A stretch of DNA of 64,000 nt, taken from positions 62,001 to 126,000 of the forward strand of contig CALUSC010000001.1 in NCBI GenBank assembly GCA_944323345.1, in the 5' to 3' direction. Under the pieces are notes generated by a model. The model was not told the origin of the DNA. It saw only the letters and a program-made list of their open reading frames with translations, and did not search any database. This DNA comes from an uncultured Bacteroidales bacterium. GTDB lineage: Bacteria; Bacteroidota; Bacteroidia; Bacteroidales; UBA932. Positions 8,096 to 17,694 of this stretch are shown in pieces (within the stretch, counting starts at the first letter, position 1; each line of letters starts with the position of its first letter). The position numbers and the translations under genes were made by a program.

Positions 8096-9988
8096 ATGAA
8101 AACTATATTGACATTGGCCATAACTGCGGTTATGGCTTTGCCTGTCGGTGGTGAAACCAAGTCAGGACCGGAAAGTTCTTCCGTTTTCCTCGAAGCCGAA
8201 AGTTTTGCCGATAAGGGAGGATGGGTCGTCGACCAGCAGTTCATGGACCAGATGGGCTCTCCTTACCTTCTCGCACACGGAATGGGAAAACCTGTGGCTG
8301 ATGCGGTGACTGCCGTGGAAATTCCGGCTGCAGGGGACTGGCATGTGTATGTCAGGACATATAATTGGACTTCTCCGTGGACAGAGAATCCCGGTCCTGG
8401 AAAATTCAAAGTGAAGATAGGTAAAAAGACTCTGAAAAATACGCTCGGAAATACCGGCAATGCATGGGAATGGCAGTATGCCGGAAATGTCAGGCTCGGA
8501 GCAGGCCGGACTACCGTCGCTCTCTCCGACCTTACCGGTTTCGAGGGCCGCTGCGATGCAATATATCTGACTACGGACCGTGACAACCTGCCGCCTTCGG
8601 ACGTGGCCGGTCTCGGAATTTTCCGCAGGCAGATGCTTGGTCTTCCGGAGCCTGACACCATGACCTATGATTTCGTGGTAGTGGGCGGAGGTATCGCCGG
8701 GATGTGTGCTGCAGTGGCGGCGGCAAGGCTCGGATGCAATGTCGCCTTAGTCAATGACCGTCCTGTCCTCGGCGGCAATAACAGTTCCGAAGTACGTGTC
8801 CACCTCGGCGGTTACTCGGAAGTGGGTCCGAACGAAGGCCTCGGAAGGATGATCAGGGAGTTCGGCCACACCATTAAAGGCAATGCCCAGCCTGCGGCCA
8901 ATTACGAGGACGGCAGGAAGCAGGCGTTCATCGATTCGGAAGAGAACGTAGACCTGTTTGCCAACTATCATGCAGTGAAGGTGAAAATGGACGGCGACAG
9001 GATAGCGGCCGTGTTGATCAAGCATGTCGAGACCGCGGAGGAACACTGGCTCGCGGCTCCGCTTTTTTCGGACTGTACGGGTGACGGCACGATAGGATAC
9101 CTTGCCGGAGCACATTGGACAGTGGGGAGGGAATCCCGCGACCGGTTCGGCGAGTCTCTTGCGCCTGAAAAGGCCGACAGTCTGGTGATGGGCGCTTCCG
9201 TCCAGTGGTATTCCGTCGAGAAGGACGGCAGGACGAAGTTCCCGGAATTCAGCTACGGCGTAGAGTTCAATGAGCACAACTGCGAGAAAGTGACTATGGG
9301 CGAATGGACCTGGGAGACCGGAATGAATCTCGATCAGGTGGAAGATGCCGAAAGAATCAGGGATTACGGCATGCTCGTGATATATTCGAACTGGAGTTAC
9401 CTGAAAAACCACGATAAGGACAACGCCAGATGGCAGGACCGCGATCTGGAGTGGGTGGCTTACATCGCCGGAAAGAGGGAGTCGAGGCGTCTGCTCGGAG
9501 ACTATATTCTCAAGCAGGACGATATCGACAAGAATGTATTTCATGAAGATGCCTCCTTTACCACTACCTGGAGCATCGACCTTCATTTCCCGGATCCGGA
9601 CAATTCCGCCAAGTTCCCTGAAACCGAATTCAAGTCAGCTACGGTGCACAACTGGATACATCCGTACGCAGTGCCTTACCGCTGTCTTTATTCGCGTAAC
9701 ATAGACAATCTTTTCATGGCGGGAAGGAATATCAGCCAGACTCATGTCGCCCTCGGTACCACGCGTGTCATGCGTACAACCGGCATGATGGGTGAAGTGG
9801 TAGGTATGGCCGCTTCCATCTGCCACAAGTATTCATGTACCCCTCGCGAGGTGTACCAGAACCATCTGGATGAATTGAAGCCTCTTATGAAAGAAGGAGT
9901 CGGCAAGTACGAAGGGACGAAGGAGTCGCAGATGTTCAATCTGCCGAACAGACTTCTCGACAAGCCCAAAGCGTTTATTGAAGAATAA
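8096..9988 (+). CDS. FAD-dependent oxidoreductase with N-terminal carbohydrate-binding-like domain
   Basis: The 630-residue product starts 5 nt after the previous stop with a short hydrophobic signal (MKTILTLAITAVMALPVGG). Residues of about 25-185 form a beta-rich module (AESFADKGGW, WHVYVRTYNW) like those that precede sugar-active enzymes. A Rossmann dinucleotide-binding motif (GGGIAG, residues 197-202) with downstream GGNNSSEVRVHLGG begins the FAD_oxidored-type domain, and FMAGRNIS near residue 545 is the usual late FAD contact. Members of this family sit in Bacteroidota polysaccharide loci and are often labelled xanthan-lyase-like or generic FAD oxidoreductase. The substrate is unknown; oxidation of a sugar is plausible from context. 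Confidence 0.85.
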   Translation: MKTILTLAITAVMALPVGGETKSGPESSSVFLEAESFADKGGWVVDQQFMDQMGSPYLLAHGMGKPVADAVTAVEIPAAGDWHVYVRTYNWTSPWTENPGPGKFKVKIGKKTLKNTLGNTGNAWEWQYAGNVRLGAGRTTVALSDLTGFEGRCDAIYLTTDRDNLPPSDVAGLGIFRRQMLGLPEPDTMTYDFVVVGGGIAGMCAAVAAARLGCNVALVNDRPVLGGNNSSEVRVHLGGYSEVGPNEGLGRMIREFGHTIKGNAQPAANYEDGRKQAFIDSEENVDLFANYHAVKVKMDGDRIAAVLIKHVETAEEHWLAAPLFSDCTGDGTIGYLAGAHWTVGRESRDRFGESLAPEKADSLVMGASVQWYSVEKDGRTKFPEFSYGVEFNEHNCEKVTMGEWTWETGMNLDQVEDAERIRDYGMLVIYSNWSYLKNHDKDNARWQDRDLEWVAYIAGKRESRRLLGDYILKQDDIDKNVFHEDASFTTTWSIDLHFPDPDNSAKFPETEFKSATVHNWIHPYAVPYRCLYSRNIDNLFMAGRNISQTHVALGTTRVMRTTGMMGEVVGMAASICHKYSCTPREVYQNHLDELKPLMKEGVGKYEGTKESQMFNLPNRLLDKPKAFIEE

Positions 9989-10004
9989 CTGATTTTTTTA
10001 CGAT

Positions 10005-12113
10005 ATGTACCGGAAACTGATTATTTCCATGTCGGCATTGCTGACACTCATTTCCTGTAACCATGCCGTTAAGGACACCGGACCTGCGCCGGTGTCTTCA
10101 GAGTGTTACAGCCGTCTCGAAGCAGACACATTGACCATAGGCAACGGCCTCATTGAACGCAAGTTCGTCTGGAACGGGGGCAATCTGATGACTTACAGCA
10201 TTACCGACAAGGTTTCCGGGAAGACGCACTTTTCCGGCAGGACCGAGCCGGATTTCGTGATGACATCGGTGGCCGGTCCGGGAAAGAACGGAAAGGTTTC
10301 CGCGTCACGGGTCCTGGAAACCCCGGTCAGTCCGGAGCATTACAAGGTATGTGTCAGTTTCGAAACCGGAAGCCTGCAGGTACGCAGGGAATACAGGATA
10401 TATGAGGACAGCCCGGCCATCGCCTGCGACACATGGCTTAAAGGCCGCCTGAAGGGCAGTTTCGCCTCAGCCGTGGAAAATAACGCCGACAGGAAAAACA
10501 TAGAGTTCTCGGAAGACATGGCATCCCGTCCGGTATCCGCCGTGATAGACAGAGTGAATTTCAAGGGAAATCACTGGCATGCCAAAGCCGTGGAATTCTG
10601 GGACGTTACGGACTGGAACAACAACCTCGTGGCCGAGAGGGACATAATTTCCTACCGCAAGAATTCCTACAGGGGGAATATCCTTTTCATGCGTGACGGT
10701 ACGGACGGCAGCGGCCTGTATTTCCTGAAAGAAGCCCCATGTTCGAGCGTCCAGCTTGAGTACGGAAACGCCGATTTCATTGCAGACTTCGGATCGTTCT
10801 CCGTCACGAGTCCTGGTATCTCCACATCGGATATCAGACCTGATGAATGGACGGGCATATACTCCTGTGTGCTCGGAGTTTTCGACGGGGGAGAACTGGA
10901 GGCGCTTACGGCGTTGAGGAAATATCAGAAAAACGTGCGCAGGCATATTGCCGGCAGGGACGAGATGATAATGATGAATACGTGGGGCGACCGCAGCCAG
11001 GATTCAAAGGTCAACGAGCAGTTCTGCCTGGCCGAACTGGAAAAGGCGGCACGCCTCGGAATCACGCATTTCCAGATAGATGACGGCTGGCAGGTGGGCA
11101 AGAGCCCCAATTCGGCAGTCGCTAAAGGCTCTTTCAAGAATATCTGGGACAATCCTGACTACTGGACCCCGGATCCTGTAAAATATCCTCACGGACTGAC
11201 TCCGATAGTGGAGAAAGGCCGGGAACTCGGCATAGAGATAGGCCTGTGGTTCAACCCGAGCATCCAGAACGATTTCGAAGACTGGCGGAAGGATGCGGAT
11301 GCCCTGATAAAGCTATACAATGAGTACGGCATCAGGATTTTCAAGATCGACGGACTCAACATACCGAACAAGAAAGCCGAGACCAATCTCCGCAGGTTCT
11401 TCGATGCCGTGCAGAAAGCCACGGGATATCAGGCCGTATTCAATCTCGACGTTACGGCAGGAAGACGGGGCGGATATCATTATTTCAACGAATACGGAAA
11501 TATATTCCTGGAGAACCGCTATACCGACTGGGGAAATTATTATCCTTACCATACGCTGCGCAATCTCTGGCTCCTGTCCCGATATGTTCCGGCTGAAAAA
11601 CTTCAGATAGAATTCCTTAACTGCTGGCGCAATGCGGACAAATATCCTTCCGGAGACCCGTTCGCCCCCGGTTGCTATTCTTTCGGCTATCTGTTCGCCA
11701 TAGCCATGATGGGGCAGCCTTTGGCATGGATGGAGGCGGAGAATCTTCCGGAAGATGCATACGGCATAGCTCCGTTGATCGCGGAATACAGGGAAGTCAT
11801 GAACGAAATTCATGAAGGCGTGATACTTCCTGTCGGCGATGAACCGTCCGGAAAATCATGGACGGGATTCCAGTCCATGACCGATGGATGGTCAGGATAT
11901 ATCCTGGTGTTCAGGGAGGCTGACCGGCACGGGTCGGCTTTTGTGGAAACATTGCTTCCTGAAGGCGCGAAGACAGTGTTCGAACCTGTTGCCGGGGACG
12001 GGAAAAAATTCCGTGCCACGGCAGGGGAAGACGGCAGGATAAGATTTACGCTGCCGCAGGAGAACAGTTTCGCTCTTTATCGCTATACTGTCGAAGTATT
12101 GCAGTCCCGCTGA
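10005..12113 (+). CDS. GH36-like alpha-galactosidase-type lipoprotein
   Basis: This 702-residue lipoprotein (lipobox LISC near residue 18) has an N-terminal beta-sandwich and a clan GH-D barrel. The motif HFQIDDGWQ sets the barrel start, IGLWFNPS follows, and the likely nucleophile is Asp449 in FKIDGLN. The region AGRRGGYHYFNEYG and ENRYTDW probably carries the acid/base Asp. A C-terminal beta domain ends the protein. GH36 enzymes hydrolyse alpha-galactosides, but divergent Bacteroidota members act on other alpha-linked sugars, so specificity is open. It lies 16 nt after the FAD gene, on the same strand. A short GC hairpin (TCCGGC/GCCGGA) after the stop has no T tract and probably does not end the transcript. 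Confidence 0.85.
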   Translation: MYRKLIISMSALLTLISCNHAVKDTGPAPVSSECYSRLEADTLTIGNGLIERKFVWNGGNLMTYSITDKVSGKTHFSGRTEPDFVMTSVAGPGKNGKVSASRVLETPVSPEHYKVCVSFETGSLQVRREYRIYEDSPAIACDTWLKGRLKGSFASAVENNADRKNIEFSEDMASRPVSAVIDRVNFKGNHWHAKAVEFWDVTDWNNNLVAERDIISYRKNSYRGNILFMRDGTDGSGLYFLKEAPCSSVQLEYGNADFIADFGSFSVTSPGISTSDIRPDEWTGIYSCVLGVFDGGELEALTALRKYQKNVRRHIAGRDEMIMMNTWGDRSQDSKVNEQFCLAELEKAARLGITHFQIDDGWQVGKSPNSAVAKGSFKNIWDNPDYWTPDPVKYPHGLTPIVEKGRELGIEIGLWFNPSIQNDFEDWRKDADALIKLYNEYGIRIFKIDGLNIPNKKAETNLRRFFDAVQKATGYQAVFNLDVTAGRRGGYHYFNEYGNIFLENRYTDWGNYYPYHTLRNLWLLSRYVPAEKLQIEFLNCWRNADKYPSGDPFAPGCYSFGYLFAIAMMGQPLAWMEAENLPEDAYGIAPLIAEYREVMNEIHEGVILPVGDEPSGKSWTGFQSMTDGWSGYILVFREADRHGSAFVETLLPEGAKTVFEPVAGDGKKFRATAGEDGRIRFTLPQENSFALYRYTVEVLQSR

Positions 12114-12169
12114 CAGTTTCCGGCCTTATTGTTCGCCGGACAGAACCGAAAATTTTAAATGTATATTAT

Positions 12170-13966
12170 ATGAACCGTAAACTGACATTTTTATCAGCAT
12201 TGATGCTTTTGTTTGCCGGCACGCTGGTTTCATGGGGGACAGATAAGGGTTCTCCGTTCATGACCAATGTCTATGGCCGCGATTATCAGCTCCTTAACGG
12301 GAAATGGAATGTGATAGTCGACCTTTATGACCAGGGGGAGAAAATGGAAATATTCAAGAACAGGACTCCGCAGAAAAACGAGGAATTCTATGAATATTCA
12401 TTCGAAGGCGGTCTGCGTCTGAATGTTCCCGGCGACTGGAATTCTCAGATTCCTGAATTGAAATACTATGAAGGTACCGTCTGGTATGCCCGCCATTTCG
12501 ATGCCGATCCGCAGCAGGACGAACGTCAGTTCCTGTACTTCGGCGCTGTGAGTTATCGCTGCCAGGTGTATCTCAACGGCGAGAAGATAGCAACGCACGA
12601 GGGAGGTTTCACTCCGTTCGAAGTGGAACTTACCGGGAAGCTCAGGAAAGGAGACAATTTCCTGACTGTCATGGTGAACAACAGACGTACGACAGACGCT
12701 ATTCCGGCACTTGCCTTCGACTGGTGGAACTATGGCGGCATCACCCGCGACGTCATGTTGATAACCACTCCGCGCCAGTATGTCAGAGATTATTTTGTCC
12801 GCCTTGCGGACAATGATTCCAGGTCAGTGCAGGTATCCGTCGCCCTCGCCGAGCCTCAGGCTGCCGAAGTCAAGGTGGAAATACCGGAACTGAAAATATC
12901 GGAGACTGTGGTTACGGATGCATCGGGCAGGGCTGAACTGACTTTCAAGACCCGCGGTCTCCAGTTGTGGCAGCCGGAAAACGCCAAGCTCTATGACGTG
13001 GTCCTTTCATGCGGAAATGATACCGTGAGTGATGAGATAGGGTTCAGATATCTGGGAACTGACGGTACGAAGATTCTCGTAAATGGCGAACCTGTCTTCA
13101 TGCGCAGCATTTCTTTCCATGAGGAAATCCCGCAGAGAAAGGGGCGCGCCTTCTCGCAGGCCGATGCCGAAATGCTGCTTTCGGAAGCCAGGGCCCTGGG
13201 AGTAAATATGATAAGACTTGCCCACTATCCTCAGAACGAATATATCGTAAGGCTCGCAGAAAAGATGGGTATCGTACTCTGGCAGGAGATCCCTATCTGG
13301 CAGGGCATCGATTTCGAGGATGCAGGTACGAAGGCCAAGGCTCAGAATATGCTGACGGAAATGATACATCGCGACAGAAACCGTTGTGCCGTGTGCTTCT
13401 GGGGAGTGGCCAACGAGACCAAGCCGTCCGAGGCGAGAAATGCTTTCCTGCTGTCTCTTCTCGATACTGGCCGTTCCATCGATACGTCACGTCTGTATGT
13501 GGCGGCTTTCGACCTCGTTTATTTCAACGAGGAAACCCGTCATTTCGAGATGGACGATCCTTTTACGGAGAACCTGGATGTGGTGGCAGTGAACAAATAC
13601 ATGGGCTGGTATCATCCGTGGCCTGTGCCCCCGACCGAAGCCGTATGGGATGTCGTGCCTGACAAGCCTCTTATTATCTCGGAGTTCGGAGGTGAGGCTC
13701 TTTACGGACAGCACGGCGACAGGAATGTCACCAGTTCATGGAGCGAAGAATACCAGGCAAGGCTTTACGAGGATAATCTCGAAATGTTCAGGCACATCCC
13801 GAATCTTGCCGGGGTCTCTCCGTGGGTATTGTTCGACTTCCGCTCACCGTACCGCTTCCATCCGACAAACCAGGAGGACTGGAACCGCAAGGGCCTGGTT
13901 TCCGACCAGGGATACCGCAAGCAGGCGTGGTACATCATGCGCGACTATTACCGGCAGATGAAGTAA
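12170..13966 (+). CDS. GH2 beta-glucuronidase-like enzyme
   Basis: The 598-residue product has a signal peptide and the GH2 order of sugar-binding domain (VPGDWNSQIP, YEGTVWYAR), immunoglobulin-like domain and TIM barrel. The acid/base is Glu416 in GVANE and the nucleophile is Glu505 in ISEFGGE. Two features favour a beta-glucuronidase: NKYMGWYHPW before the nucleophile, and an N-x-K type motif at Asn572-Lys574 (WNRKGL), which binds the uronate carboxylate in characterised enzymes. The WNRKGL form also occurs in some GH2 beta-galactosidases, so this remains a likelihood. A product of glucuronic acid would feed the mannonate enzymes encoded at 43-45 kb. Confidence 0.83.
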   Translation: MNRKLTFLSALMLLFAGTLVSWGTDKGSPFMTNVYGRDYQLLNGKWNVIVDLYDQGEKMEIFKNRTPQKNEEFYEYSFEGGLRLNVPGDWNSQIPELKYYEGTVWYARHFDADPQQDERQFLYFGAVSYRCQVYLNGEKIATHEGGFTPFEVELTGKLRKGDNFLTVMVNNRRTTDAIPALAFDWWNYGGITRDVMLITTPRQYVRDYFVRLADNDSRSVQVSVALAEPQAAEVKVEIPELKISETVVTDASGRAELTFKTRGLQLWQPENAKLYDVVLSCGNDTVSDEIGFRYLGTDGTKILVNGEPVFMRSISFHEEIPQRKGRAFSQADAEMLLSEARALGVNMIRLAHYPQNEYIVRLAEKMGIVLWQEIPIWQGIDFEDAGTKAKAQNMLTEMIHRDRNRCAVCFWGVANETKPSEARNAFLLSLLDTGRSIDTSRLYVAAFDLVYFNEETRHFEMDDPFTENLDVVAVNKYMGWYHPWPVPPTEAVWDVVPDKPLIISEFGGEALYGQHGDRNVTSSWSEEYQARLYEDNLEMFRHIPNLAGVSPWVLFDFRSPYRFHPTNQEDWNRKGLVSDQGYRKQAWYIMRDYYRQMK

Positions 13967-13973
13967 TCCGGCG

Positions 13974-15140
13974 ATGCGGCGGACATATATTGTGACGAAC
14001 ACGAAAAAATGTATTCTGGCGGCAGCGTTGGTCATGACCTTGTCCGGATGTCCGGCGAGGCCGGATCCGCTGTCCGCCGAATATCATGTCAGTGTAGACG
14101 CAGATAGACTTCTGAATGAGGAAGTGTCGATATTCGATATTTTTTCTGACGTGAAGGTAGTGTCTCTCGACAGCAGATGTCCGCTTTCCAATACCGTTTA
14201 TGCCGGGATGTCGAATCTGGCGTTTGACGGAGACTTTTTCTATATCCTCGACACGAAGACTTCTGATATCTGCGTGTTCGAGGAGGACGGAACGCTCGTC
14301 AGCCGGGTCGATAAGACCGGCCGCGGCCCCGGCGAATATGTTATGGCGGACCAGTTGGCGTACAATCCTTCTGCCGACGCGGTAGAAGTGCTTGATCCGA
14401 GAGGGCGGATATACCGTTATTCTGCGGATTCCCTGGAATTTGAGTCAATGCTGGATTTTTCCGACGGGTGTCTGCCTGCAACGCATAATTTTTTCATTGA
14501 CGGAGAAAAATACATCTTGTATTCATTCAGCGATGAAGACAAATTATGGTGTCTTGATACAGGTGATTCTTCTCTGTTTTCATACGGATATAGTCCGCCT
14601 GAATATCTCGTGAAATATGTTTCGGCGCAGTCTCCTTTTTTCGAGTTTGACGGCGACGCTGCGTTTTTCGGTACTTTAGACGGGTTAATATATGTTTTCG
14701 ACAACGTCAGCCGCAGTCTTGTTCCGTACATTGGCTGGGATTTTGGAAAATATCAGGGCCGTCTGTCTGATATACCTGTGTATGATTCAGCCAGGGGCTA
14801 TGATGAATTCATTCTGGATTATTCCAGGCGGAAGCTTTGCCCGTTCATAGATATGAAGTGCAGCGGTAGAAAGCTCTTTGCCAGTGTCATATATGATTAT
14901 GGAAAAACATATACTCTGTATCATGATATGGATACGGGAGAGAGCCGTTTGTTCTGGAAAACACGTGAAGGTATGCTTTTCCTTCCGGAACTTTTCCATG
15001 ATGGTAAAATGTATAAATATGTCGATGCGACAAAACTGCCTGATTATGTCGACAGAGAAATTCTTGATGATAGTTCGCAGGCGGCTTATGATAAGGTCAT
15101 GTCAGAAAACAGCAGCGCCATAGTAAAGTATAGTTTATAA
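13974..15140 (+). CDS. Six-bladed beta-propeller lipoprotein 1
   Basis: This 388-residue lipoprotein has lipobox LSGC near residue 26 after a basic N-terminus. It shows the hallmark of the Bacteroidota six-bladed propeller family (DUF5128-like): FYILDTKTSDICVFEEDG, then KTGRGPGEY, and repeated beta-hairpins to the C-terminus. The gene starts 7 nt after the GH2 stop, so it is probably cotranscribed. Four related genes lie in this window (15220, 16615, 17695, 31055). They share the G-R-G/A/S-x-x-E-Y/I/T segment but are otherwise diverged. Propellers of this type are surface or periplasmic binding modules of unknown ligand. Confidence 0.8.
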   Translation: MRRTYIVTNTKKCILAAALVMTLSGCPARPDPLSAEYHVSVDADRLLNEEVSIFDIFSDVKVVSLDSRCPLSNTVYAGMSNLAFDGDFFYILDTKTSDICVFEEDGTLVSRVDKTGRGPGEYVMADQLAYNPSADAVEVLDPRGRIYRYSADSLEFESMLDFSDGCLPATHNFFIDGEKYILYSFSDEDKLWCLDTGDSSLFSYGYSPPEYLVKYVSAQSPFFEFDGDAAFFGTLDGLIYVFDNVSRSLVPYIGWDFGKYQGRLSDIPVYDSARGYDEFILDYSRRKLCPFIDMKCSGRKLFASVIYDYGKTYTLYHDMDTGESRLFWKTREGMLFLPELFHDGKMYKYVDATKLPDYVDREILDDSSQAAYDKVMSENSSAIVKYSL

Positions 15141-15211
15141 TAAAGAATCCGAAATTTGTTTTTTATAATAAAGAATCCGAAATTTGTTTTTTATAATAAA
15201 GAATCCGAAAT
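15135..15211 (+). repeat. 28-bp direct tandem repeat, 2.75 copies
   Basis: A 28-bp unit beginning TTATAATAAAGAATCCGAAA is present at 15135-15162 and 15163-15190, with a 21-nt partial copy at 15191-15211. The first copy includes the stop codon of propeller 1, and the last ends 8 nt before the start of propeller 2. It may tune translation or be an expansion by slippage. Confidence 0.9.
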
Positions 15212-15219
15212 CTGGCTTT

Positions 15220-16350
15220 ATGAAAAGAATCTGTGCGGCTCTGTCGGTATTGTGCTGTCTGTCTTGCGGAACGCGGCAGAATATAATCCATGAAGGAAAG
15301 GACCGGTCTGAAGCGCTGGATGTGACTGTCGATACTGTTTATGTCGATGTGCCTGAATCCGGCGGATACGGAAATTTCTATATGACGGATACGGTCATAA
15401 CGTTCGCGGATGAAATGACATACCGCTTTTATGACATGGACTTGTCCGGCAATATTATAAGAGAGTATTTCAGGAAAGGCAGGGGAGACAATGAAATACC
15501 ATCGATGATATATGCATATCCGATAATCGGAGATCCGCATGGAAGAGGTGTCATTATTGACAGCGGCAACGGGATTACTTTTTTTGACATGAAGCAGAAA
15601 AAGATTCTCGGCAGATCTCAAATCGATTTCAAGTGGGACAACAGGCCGGGGCACGGTTATCGCTCTCCTCGGATATACAATCTTGCGGATTTGAGCGATT
15701 TCGGAATGACGTTCTATATGGGACGGGATTCCATGATACTGTTTCAGGCCAATATAATCAACAGGATGACCGGTTCTCCGGGCAGGGTGGAATCAAAGCG
15801 TTATGACGAGGGTGCAATTTTCGGGAGACTGAATCCCGAGACAATGGAAGTCGAGTCGGTCGCGGGCTCCTTTCCTGCAATATACGGGAAAAAGCCGATG
15901 CCCCACCTTGAATTTTTCCAGTATACAGCGAACGGTGACACGGTTTATGTGAATCATGGTGTCGATTCATTGATTTATGTTTACGGGTATCCGGACAGGT
16001 TGCTCTATACGATCGGATATGAATGTGAAAATATCGACAGAGGTTATACGGTGACGCGGGAGATAGATCTGGGAGACAATTTCAGAAAGGATTTCAGCCA
16101 CGTGGGAATCAATACCGGACTGATGTATTTTCCGGAAGACTCGCTGCTGTGCAGGACATATATCAGGACAACAACCACTGGAGCTTCGGGCATGCAGATA
16201 TACAAGGGGAATGATCTTGTTGCGGATTTCGGCGTTCCGGATTATTTCAAGCTTCTCGGGTACTCGGATGGCATTTTTTACGGAGCGCGGTTCATCCCGC
16301 TCGAAGACGGGGATTCTACAAGACTTGTGCTTTATCGGCTTTCATTATGA
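15220..16350 (+). CDS. Six-bladed beta-propeller lipoprotein 2
   Basis: A 376-residue lipoprotein, lipobox LSCG-type (CCLSCG) near residue 15. The ATG at 15220 is chosen because upstream in-frame codons read through the 28-bp tandem repeat and would hide the signal peptide. The family segment appears as KGRGDNEIPSM, followed by blade-like strands (VIIDSGNGITFFDM, GDTVYVNHGVDSLIYVYG). The C-terminus (SGMQIYKGNDLVADFGVP) resembles that of the protein at 17695 (DGLQIYENGVLAADLDVP), so these two form a subfamily, possibly DUF4221-like. The stop codon overlaps the start of the next small frame (ATGA). Confidence 0.78.
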   Translation: MKRICAALSVLCCLSCGTRQNIIHEGKDRSEALDVTVDTVYVDVPESGGYGNFYMTDTVITFADEMTYRFYDMDLSGNIIREYFRKGRGDNEIPSMIYAYPIIGDPHGRGVIIDSGNGITFFDMKQKKILGRSQIDFKWDNRPGHGYRSPRIYNLADLSDFGMTFYMGRDSMILFQANIINRMTGSPGRVESKRYDEGAIFGRLNPETMEVESVAGSFPAIYGKKPMPHLEFFQYTANGDTVYVNHGVDSLIYVYGYPDRLLYTIGYECENIDRGYTVTREIDLGDNFRKDFSHVGINTGLMYFPEDSLLCRTYIRTTTTGASGMQIYKGNDLVADFGVPDYFKLLGYSDGIFYGARFIPLEDGDSTRLVLYRLSL

Positions 16351-16505
16351 AAAAATCGAAGATAACTGTTCTGTTCTCCCTGTTTGCGGGTGTCGTTTCA
16401 AGTGAACGTCAGGAGGCTGAAAACACCGGATTTGACAAGAATATGAAACTGCGGACACACCTGATGTACTTTGACCTGATTTCATTGGTCGGAGAATGGG
16501 ACTGA
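16347..16505 (+). CDS. Small putative exported peptide
   Basis: A 52-codon frame starts in an ATGA overlap with propeller 2. The product begins MKKSKITVLFSLFAGVVSSE, which looks like a short signal or membrane-targeting segment, and ends LISLVGEWD. Bacteroidota propeller genes are often accompanied by short signal-bearing peptides such as the NVEALA class; this one lacks that motif. It could also be the decayed start of another propeller gene, since no lipobox Cys is present. Translation is supported only by the overlap and the signal-like start. Confidence 0.45.
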   Translation: MKKSKITVLFSLFAGVVSSERQEAENTGFDKNMKLRTHLMYFDLISLVGEWD

Positions 16506-16614
16506 TTGACAAACCGTTGCCTATAATGTCTCACTTGTAATAAGTGATAAATACCAATAAATATAGCAACTTTAACCGGTTCCGTATGTCGAGTGGGACA
16601 AAAAATCAAATCTT

Positions 16615-17685
16615 ATGAAATGCAAAATTATTCTATTAGCAGCAGGAACGGTGGTTTTGGCTGCATCTGCGGTCACTCTTGTTCTATCTTTATCAGCGTC
16701 TTGCAGTACCCATTCAGATGACTGCCTGGTATTGGATGTGGATACGGATAATGTAATGATAACTGATCTGTCAGACAAGGCGTATGCTTCCGTTAAATTC
16801 ATTTCTGACTATGCAATAGGCCAGATAGATCGGGTTGCCATTTATGATACTTTGGCACTGATAAAGGCGTCAGGCAGTCTCTATGGTTTCAATACGGAAA
16901 CCGGAGGTAAAATAGCTAAATACTCGAATAAGGGCAGAGCGGCAAATGAATATCTGACAGTCTGGGGTGCCGGCATAGATTCTGGCCGGGTCTATTTATA
17001 TGATATCAATTCGAAGAAAATAATGTATTTTTCGGTTTCAGGGGAATTGTTGCATCAGACGAAAGTTCCCGAGACATCGATGGATGCCCCATTCCAGGAA
17101 TTTATAAGGCTGGACAGAAACAGTTATGTAGGGAAACGGGTTTTCGGGGCAGGAGAAATTCCTGAACTTGCCCTTTATGATGAAAATTTCCGGCATCTGA
17201 AGGACATCGGCACTATGACACTTAGATCAGGAGCTCATTTCAGTAATCCATTTTACAGAAATGAAGATGGCTTGGTGTTTTATTACAGATATATGTTGAA
17301 TGACATTTACCTCGTAGATGACAATGCCGTAATTGAAATATATCGGATAGATTTCGGCCGCAGGAATATTCCTTCGACAAAAGATTTCAAGGATGAGATG
17401 CAGATAATAGAGTACGTAAACCGGTCTCCGAACAGATATGCGACATTTGTCAGCAATATTTATGATTCGCATGCCTATTTCAGTTTTGTCTACTTCATGC
17501 GAGGAGAACGTTTTTATGCCGTTTATGACAAGTCGGCAGATAAGGTATCTTCCCATTCTTTCCAAAAAGGCGATTCTGTCCTGTCGCAGATCTGTACTTA
17601 TAATGATAAAGTATATCTTTTTTGGCAGGATATGAGTGGCACCACGGAAATGACCATAATTCCGTTGGCAAATGTAGTGTCTTGA
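16615..17685 (+). CDS. Six-bladed beta-propeller lipoprotein 3
   Basis: A 356-residue lipoprotein with a long hydrophobic signal and lipobox SASC near residue 30. The family segment is YSNKGRAANEYLTVWGAG, and GRVYLYDINSKKIMYFS forms the next blade. A 109-nt spacer separates it from the small peptide gene, the largest gap in this part of the run. No clear promoter was seen there: a TTGACA/TATAAT pair at 16506-16527 is only 10 nt apart. It is closest in layout to the propellers at 13974 and 31055. Confidence 0.78.
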   Translation: MKCKIILLAAGTVVLAASAVTLVLSLSASCSTHSDDCLVLDVDTDNVMITDLSDKAYASVKFISDYAIGQIDRVAIYDTLALIKASGSLYGFNTETGGKIAKYSNKGRAANEYLTVWGAGIDSGRVYLYDINSKKIMYFSVSGELLHQTKVPETSMDAPFQEFIRLDRNSYVGKRVFGAGEIPELALYDENFRHLKDIGTMTLRSGAHFSNPFYRNEDGLVFYYRYMLNDIYLVDDNAVIEIYRIDFGRRNIPSTKDFKDEMQIIEYVNRSPNRYATFVSNIYDSHAYFSFVYFMRGERFYAVYDKSADKVSSHSFQKGDSVLSQICTYNDKVYLFWQDMSGTTEMTIIPLANVVS

Positions 17686-17694
17686 CATAAGTAA

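Noticed and set aside
16506..16527. TTGACA and TATAAT pair suggestive of a sigma-70 promoter
   Set aside because: Only 10 nt separate the boxes, and Bacteroidota use a different promoter pattern.
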